A stretch of 64,000 nucleotides of DNA. It comes from Pollenia angustigena. Taxonomy: Eukaryota; Arthropoda; Insecta; Diptera; Polleniidae. Where the stretch lies: the NCBI GenBank assembly GCA_930367215.1, contig OV884056.1:126540053-126604052 (forward strand), given 5' to 3'. The notes beneath the pieces were generated by a model, which worked only from the letters and a program-made list of their open reading frames with translations, searched no databases and was not told the DNA's origin. Both the position numbers and the translations under genes were made by a program. Position 1 is the first letter of the stretch. Each line of letters starts with the position of its first letter. Of this stretch, positions 56,488-64,000 are shown in pieces.

Positions 56488-58817
56488 TCTATATATATAA
56501 AATTGTAACGTTACTGACTGACTGACTGACTGACTGACTGACTCACTGATTCATCATCGCACAGCCTAAACGCCTGAAGCTAGACACTTGAAATTTGGAC
56601 CAGAGATTGGTCACTCCCCAAATCGATCCACTAAGACCGGATTTTTGGAAATTCGAATGTTTAGGGGGTAAAAAAGGGTAAAAACGGGAAAATTCGGTAA
56701 CCTTATATCTCCAAAACTAAAGGAGATATAAAAAAAATTTAATACCTATCGTTGTTCTTTAGAAAAATAAGCGGACAGGTGTCTGGTACTTTTTTGAAAT
56801 TCGGCCCTATTTGGGAGTAAACGGGTAATATCTGAATTTTAGTACTTTTTTGACACCCCATCTATCTTTTGAACCAATAAACATAGAAACAAAGTTAATA
56901 CCACATTCGAAACCTAACAAAAATATACGAATTTAAATTTGGTACTTTTTCGAAATTCGAACATTTAAGGGGTAAAAATCGTAACTATTTTTGGTACTTT
57001 TTTTAAAAAACATTTTTCTCCATTTATTGAAATATTCGTACTAAATTATGGGCTGCCACTATTATACTGAAATTTTTTATACTTTAATGGGGGGAAAATA
57101 GTACCAAAAAGGGGAAATACGAGAAATTTGATATTTTACTTAACTTTTTGGTTCTACAACTGGTATTTTTTAAATTATCGTTTATGTTGGACCTAAAAAC
57201 ATAAGATTCATCATGCAATGTCCGGAATGGATAAGAATCCATAAGGGGCAGTTTTTGGTACTTTTCTGTTAATTAACTGGTACTTTTTGAATTTCCGTCA
57301 GTATTGGACCTAGAAACATAAAATTAAACATGCACGATACTGTGTAAATGAGAACCTTTAAGTGGGATCTTATTGGTACTTTTTTATTCGTTAGCTGGTA
57401 CTTTTTGAATTTCCGTTAGTATTGGACCCAGAAACATGCAATTAAACATGGAAGGTCTTGAGTGAATGACAATCTGTTAGAGAGATCTTTTTGGTGCTTT
57501 TTCGTTTTTTAACTGGTCCTTTTTTTAAATTTTCGCTAATGTTGGTCTAATGAAAATAAAATTAAACGTGCATGGTCCTGAGTGAATGAGAATCTCTAAA
57601 AGCGCTTATAGGTACTTTTTAGTTATTAAACTGGTACTTTTTGAATATCCGTTATTATTGGACTTAGAAACATAAAATTCAAGATGCAATGCCCTAAGTG
57701 GATAAGAATATATAAGAGGGAAGTTTTTGGTACTTCTTTGTTCTTTAACTGGTACTTTTTGAATTTCCGTTAGTATTGGACCTAGAAACATAAAATTAAA
57801 CATGCAAGGTCCTGAGTGAATGAAAATCTGTAAGAGGGCTTTTAGTACTATTTTGTTCTTTAACTGGTACCTTTTATATATCCGTATTTATTGGATCTAG
57901 AAACATAAAATTAAACATGCAAGCTCCTGAGTGAATGAGAATCTGTAAGAGGGATTTTTTTTTAAATAAACTGGTAATTTTTTTAATTTAATATTTATTT
58001 TTGTGCATTAAATAAAAAAGCAAATTGGTGTCTGGTACTTTAACGAAATTCGGTCGTTTTAGGTAGTAAATCTAGCTTTTAAGCCAATACGTATAGAAAT
58101 AAAAATTAAATAACATTTGGTACTTATCTAAAAAATACAAATGCGAATTTGGTACTTTTTCGAAATTCGAATGTTTCAGGGGTGAAAATTGTACCTATGT
58201 ATATCGATCCCGCGAACCTCATACCTCCTAAACTAAAAGAGATAAAAAACATCAGCAATTCGCTAACCGTATATTTCCTAAACAAAAAGAGATACAAAAA
58301 ATTTAATACTAATTATTGTTCATTAAAAAAAATAAACGGAGAGGTGTCTGGTACTTTTTTGAAGGAAGACCTTTTTGGGGTGTAAAACGGTAAATAAATA
58401 TTGTATCACATTTTTAGCTTATCTAAAAAATACAAAACAGGTTTGCCCCTTTTTTGAAATTCAAACGTTTAAGGTGTGAAAATCGTTCCTAATTTTGTTA
58501 CTGTTTTCTCAACATTTTTCTCCATCTCTATATAATATAAATTTGTAAAGTAACTGACGGATTCATCATCGCACATCCTAAACTCTTGAAGCTAAAAAGC
58601 TGACTTTTGGACCGAAGGTTGTCCTCTCGCCAAATCGATTCCGCTAACCAAAAAAAAATCCAAAATTAAAGAGATCCAAAAAATTTAACACTTATTGTTG
58701 TTCGTTAAAAAAAATAAGGGGACAGGTGCCTGGTACTTTTTTGAAAATAAACTTTGGCATAAAAATATGTCCACGAAGAAAAAGGAGACGCTAACGAAGT
58801 AGCGGGTTAAATGCTAG
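56488..58817 (+). mobile_element. Helitron array unit H3, internally deleted
   Basis: Starts and ends exactly like H1, with the same 3' hairpin and CTAG. It is 915 bp shorter: near 57270 the first minisatellite monomer joins directly to the monomer that in H1 begins near 52510, a deletion between repeats. Seven ACTG repeats. Confidence 0.84.
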
Positions 58818-61142
58818 TCTATATATATAAAATTGTAACGTTACTGACTGACTGACTGACTGACTGACTGACTCACTGATTCATCATCGCACAGCCTAAA
58901 CGCCTGAAGCTAGACACTTGAAATTTGGACCAGAGATTGGTCACTCCCCAAATCGATCCACTAAGACGGGATTTTTGGAAATTCGAATGTTTAGGGGGTA
59001 AAAAAGGGTAAAAACGGGAAAATTCGGTAACCTTATATCTCCAAAACTAAAGGAGATACAAAAAAAATTTAATACCTATCGTTGTTCTTTAGAAAAATAA
59101 GCGGACAGGTGTCTGGTACTTTTTTGAAATTCGGCCCTATTTGGGAGTAAACGGGTAATATCTGAATTTTAGTACTTTTTTGACACCCCATCTATCTTTT
59201 GAACCAATAAACATAGAAACAAAGTTAATACCACATTCGAAACCTAACAAAAATATACAAATTCAAATTTGGTACTTTTTCGAAATTCGAACATTTAAGG
59301 GGTAAAAATCGTAACTATTTTTGGTACTTTTTTTAAAAAACATTTTTCTCCATTTATTGAAATATTCGTACTAAATTATGGGCTGCCACTATTATACTGA
59401 AATTTTTTATACTTTAATGGGGGGAAAATAGTACCAAAAAGGGGAAATACGAGAAATTTGATATTTTACTTAACTTTTTGGTTCTACAACTGGTATTTTT
59501 TAAATTATCGTTTATGTTGGACCTAAAAACATAAGATTCATCATGCAATGTCCGGAATGGATAAGAATCCATAAGGGGCAGTTTTTGGTACTTTTCTGTT
59601 AATTGACTGGTACTTTTTGAATTTCCGTTAGTATTGGACCTATAAAAATAAAATTAAACATGCAATGTCCCGAATGGATGAGAATCTATAAGAGGGAACT
59701 TTTTGGTACTTTTTTGTTCATTAACTGGTACTTTTTGAATTTACGTTAATATTGGACTTAGAAACATAAAATTCAAAATGAAATGTCCTGAGTGGTTAAG
59801 AATCCATAAGGGGAAGTTTTTGGTACTTTTCTGTTCATAAAATGGTACTTTTTGAATTTCCGTTAGTAATAATAAAATTAAACATGCAATGTCCTGAATG
59901 GATGAAAATCTATAAGAGGGAACTTTTTGGTACTTTTTTGTTCATTAACTGGTACTTTTTGAATTTCTGTTAGTATTGGACCTAGAAACATACAATTCAA
60001 TATGCAATGCCCTGGATGGATGAGAATCTATAAGAGGGAACTTTTTGGTACTTTTTTGTTCATTAACTGGTACTTTTTGAATTTACGTTAATATTGGACT
60101 TAGAAACATAAAATTCAAAATGAAATGTCCTGAGTGGTTAAGAATCCATAAGGGGAAGTTTTTGGTACTTTTCTGTTCATAAAATGGTACTTTTTGAATT
60201 TCCGTTAGTATTGGATCTATAAAAATAAAATTAAACATGCAATGTCCTGAATGGATGATAATCTATAAGAGGGAACTTTTTGGTACTTTTTTGTTCATTA
60301 ACTGGTACTTTTTGAATTTCTGTTAGTATTGGACCTAGAAACATACAATTCAATATGCAATACCCTGGATGGATGAGAATCTATAAGAGTGAACTTTTTG
60401 GTACTTTTTTAATCTTGGACTGGTACTTTTTGAATTTCCGTTGGTATTGGACATAGACAGATAAAATTAAACATGCAAGGTCCTGGGTGGATAAGAATCT
60501 AAGAGGAAAGTTTTTGGTACTTTTTTGTTCATTTACTGGTACTTTTTGAATTTCCGTCAGTATTGGACCTAGAAACATAAAATTAAACATGCACGATACT
60601 GTGTAAATGAGAATCTTTAAGTGGGATCTTATTGGTACTTTTTTATTCGTTAGCTGGTACTTTTTGAATTTCCGTTAGTATTGGACCCAGAAACATGCAA
60701 TTAAACATGGAAGGTCTTGAGTGAATGACAATCTGTTAGAGAGATCTTTTTGGTGCTTTTTCGTTTTTTAACTGGTCCTTTTTTTAAATTTTCGCTAATG
60801 TTGGTCTAATGAAAATAAAATTAAACGTGCATGGTCCTGAGTGAATGAGAATCTCTAAAAGCGCTTATAGGTACTTTTTAGTTCTTAAACTGGTACTTTT
60901 TGAATATCCGTTATTATTGGACTTAGAAACATAAAATTCAAGATGCAATGCCCTAAGTGGATAAGAATATATAAGAGGGAAGTTTTTGGTACTTCTTTGT
61001 TCTTTAACTGGTACTTTTTGAATTTCCGTTAGTATTGGACCTAGAAACATAAAATTAAACATGCAAGGTCCTGAGTGAATGAAAATCTGTAAGAGGGCTT
61101 TTGGTACTATTTTGTTCTTTAACTGGTACCTTTTATATATCC
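58818..61142 (+). mobile_element. Helitron array unit H4, 3'-truncated
   Basis: Joined to H3 with no spacer. It is a near copy of H2, ending at the same ATATATCCG/CGAGGAA junction. Seven ACTG repeats. Confidence 0.85.
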
Positions 61143-61261
61143 GCGAGGAATTTTCCACAATTTAAAAATGAGCTCGTCGACGATCAAAAACACTCTTTGT
61201 AAGATTCCCAGCAGACTCCTAGACGATTGAAAATGCTAGCTGGGTTAAAATAAAATTTTAA
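61143..61261 (+). repeat. Copied flank A'', 119 bp
   Basis: Third copy of the 50689-50807 flank, with the same junction to the truncated unit on its left and the same A|TC start of the next unit on its right. Confidence 0.87.
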
Positions 61262-64000
61262 TCTATATATATAAAATTGTAACGTTACTGACTGACTGAC
61301 TGACTGACTGACTGACTGACTGACTCACTGATTCATCATCGCACAGCCTAAACGCCTGAAGCTAGACACTTGAAATTTGGACCAGAGATTGGTCACTCCC
61401 CAAATCGATCCACTAAGACGGGATTTTTGGAAATTCGAATGTTTAGGGGGTAAAAACGGGAAAATTCGGTAACCTTATATCTCCAAAACTAAAGGAGATA
61501 TAAAAAAAATTTAATACCTATCGTTGTTCTTTAGAAAAATAAGCGGACAGGTGTCTGGTACTTTTTTGAAATTCGGCCCTATTTGGGAGTAAACGGGTAA
61601 TATCTGAATTTTAGTACTTTTTTGACACCCCATCTATCTTTTGAACCAATAAACATAGAAACAAAGTTAATACCACATTCGAAACCTAACAAAAATATAC
61701 GAATTTAAATTTGGTACTTTTTCGAAATTCGAACATTTAAGGGGTAAAAATCGTAACTATTTTTGGTACTTTTTTTAAAAAACATTTTTCTCCATTTATT
61801 GAAATATTCGTACTAAATTATGGGCTGCCACTATTATACTGAAATTTTTTATACTTTAATGGGGGGAAAATAGTACCAAAAAGGGGAAATACGAGAAATT
61901 TGATATTTTACTTAACTTTTTGGTTCTACAACTGGTATTTTTTAAATTATCGTTTATGTTGGACCTAAAAACATAAGATTCATCATGCAATGTCCGGAAT
62001 GGATAAGAATCCATAAGGGGCAGTTTTTGGTACTTTTCTGTTAATTAACTGGTACTTTTTGAATTTCCGTTAGTATTGGACCTATAAAAATAAAATTAAA
62101 CATGCAATGTCCCGAATGGATGAGAATCTATAAGAGGGAACTTTTTGGTACTTTTTTGTTCATTAACTGGTACTTTTTGAATTTACGTTAATATTGGACT
62201 TAGAAACATAAAATTCAAAATGAAATGTCCTGAGTGGTTAAGAATCCATAAGGGGAAGTTTTTGGTACTTTTCTGTTCATAAAATGGTACTTTTTGAATA
62301 TCCGTTAGTAAAAATAAAATTAAACATGCAATGTCCTGAATGGATGAAAATCTATAAGAGGGAACTTTTTGGTACTTTTTTGTTCATTAACTGGTACTTT
62401 TTGAATTTCTGTTAGTATTGGACCTAGAAACATACAATTCAATATGCAATGCCCTGGATGGATGAGAATCTATAAGAGGGAACTTTTTGGTACTTTTTTG
62501 TTCATTAACTGGTACTTTTTGAATTTACGTTAATATTGGACTTAGAAACATAAAATTCAAAATGAAATGTCCTGAGTGGTTAAGAATCCATAAGGGGAAG
62601 TTTTTGGTACTTTTCTGTTCATAAAATGGTACTTTTTGAATTTCCGTTAGTATTGGACCTATAAAAATAAAATTAAACATGCAATGTCCTGAATGGATGA
62701 AAATCTATAAGAGGGAACTTTTTGGTACTTTTTTGTTCATTAACTGGTACTTTTTGAATTTCTGTTAGTATTGGACCTAGAAACATACAATTCAATATGC
62801 AATGCCCTGGATGGATGAGAATCTATAAGAGTGAACTTTTTGGTACTTTTTTAATCTTGGACTGGTACTTTTTGAATTTCCGTTGGTATTGGACATAGAC
62901 AGATAAAATTAAACATGCAAGGTCCTGGGTGGATAAGAATCTAAGAGGAAAGTTTTTGGTACTTTTTTGTTCATTTACTGGTACTTTTTGAATTTCCGTC
63001 AGTATTGGACCTAGAAACATAAAATTAAACATGCACGATACTGTGTAAATGAGAATCTTTAAGTGGGATCTTATTGGTACTTTTTTATTCGTTAGCTGGT
63101 ACTTTTTGAATTTCCGTTAGTATTGGACCCAGAAACATGCAATTAAACATGGAAGGTCTTGAGTGAATGACAATCTGTTAGAGAGATCTTTTTGGTGCTT
63201 TTTCGTTTTTTAACTGGTCCTTTTTTTAAATTTTCGCTAATGTTGGTCTAATGAAAATAAAATTAAACGTGCATGGTCCTGAGTGAATGAGAATCTCTAA
63301 AAGCGCTTATAGGTACTTTTTAGTTATTAAACTGGTACTTTTTGAATATCCGTTATTATTGGACTTAGAAACATAAAATTCAAGATGCAATGCCCTAAGT
63401 GGATAAGAATATATAAGAGGGAAGTTTTTGGTACTTCTTTGTTCTTTAACTGGTACTTTTTGAATTTCCGTTAGTATTGGACCTAGAAACATAAAATTAA
63501 ACATGCAAGGTCCTGAGTGAATGAAAATCTGTAAGAGGGCTTTTGGTACTATTTTGTTCTTTAACTGGTACCTTTTATATATCCGTATTTATTGGATCTA
63601 GAAACATAAAATTAAACATGCAAGCTCCTGAGTGAATGAGAATCTGTAAGAGGGATTTTTTTTTAAATAAACTGGTAATTTTTTTAATTTAATATTTATT
63701 TTTGTGCATTAAAAAAAAAAGCAAATTGGTGTCTGGTACTTTAACGAAATTCGGTCGTTTTAGGTAGTAAATCTAGCTTTTAAGCCAATACGTATAGAAA
63801 TAAAAATTAAATAACATTTGGTACTTATCTAAAAAATACAAATGCGAATTTGGTACTTTTTCGAAATTCGAACGTTTCAGGGGTGAAAATTGTACCTATG
63901 TATATCGATCCCGCGAACCTCATACCTCCTAAACTAAAAGAGATAAAAAACATCAGCAATTCGCTAACCGTATATTTCCTAAACAAAAAGAGATACAAAA
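61262..64000 (+). mobile_element. Helitron array unit H5, runs off the window
   Basis: Starts TCTATATATATAAAATTG with nine ACTG repeats. It follows H1 without the H3 deletion and is still inside the region before the internal 5'-like end at the window edge. Its CTAG end would be expected just outside. Confidence 0.83.

Noticed and set aside
52357..63504. Repeated minus-strand ORFs MFNFMFLGPILTEIQKV...
   Set aside because: They recur because the minisatellite and Helitron units recur, are antisense readings of low-complexity repeats, and lack a conserved start or domain.

Overview
The window is AT-rich nuclear DNA from an insect, most likely a higher fly (Diptera, probably a calyptrate). The reasons are a VPS11-like gene, a broken fragment of the SWI/SNF gene moira with its introns, and a transposon content (BEL/Pao, Jockey-type LINE, PIF/Harbinger, hAT, pogo-like, Helitron) typical of dipteran heterochromatin or repeat-rich intergenic DNA. 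The species cannot be fixed from the sequence alone. No tRNA, rRNA, CRISPR array or prokaryotic feature was seen.

Layout. 0.5-9.2 kb is a single BEL/Pao LTR retrotransposon insertion with a 5-bp target duplication (ACAGT at both outer edges). Its gag/protease/RT half is inverted relative to its RNase H/integrase/envelope half. 9.6-11.5 kb is a decayed LINE, cut by a PIF/Harbinger element with a Myb/SANT-like remnant. A second Harbinger (11.9-12.5 kb) keeps the first exons of a transposase. 13.3-16.0 kb is the only apparently intact host gene, an intronless VPS11-like ORF of 894 codons on the minus strand. 16.3-20.7 kb holds three hAT elements, each with an 8-bp target duplication. 21.2-27.5 kb is two different satellite arrays that abut directly (about 166-bp monomer, then about 210-bp dimer of about 105-bp units). 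27.5-33.7 kb is intergenic DNA with several small inverted-repeat elements. 34.0-38.7 kb is a structurally intact Jockey-type LINE with both ORFs open. 38.9-41.5 kb is a third satellite (about 331 bp, itself a dimer). 42.5-43.6 kb is a moira/SMARCC pseudogene fragment with splice sites. 43.8-48.0 kb contains a foldback element and a long-inverted-repeat element with further nested repeats. 48.5-49.9 kb is a Helitron with a hAT element inside it. 50.8 kb to the end is an array of five large non-autonomous Helitron copies, two pairs joined exactly head to tail, amplified together with a 119-bp piece of flank.

Functionally there is one candidate host gene (endosomal tethering) in a bed of mobile and satellite DNA. 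Apart from the Jockey-type LINE, every mobile-element coding region seen is broken or absent. I did not find convincing evidence of a wholly new biological system. The most informative structures are the inverted BEL element, the tandem Helitron array, the divergent VPS11-like gene and the intron-bearing moira fragment.
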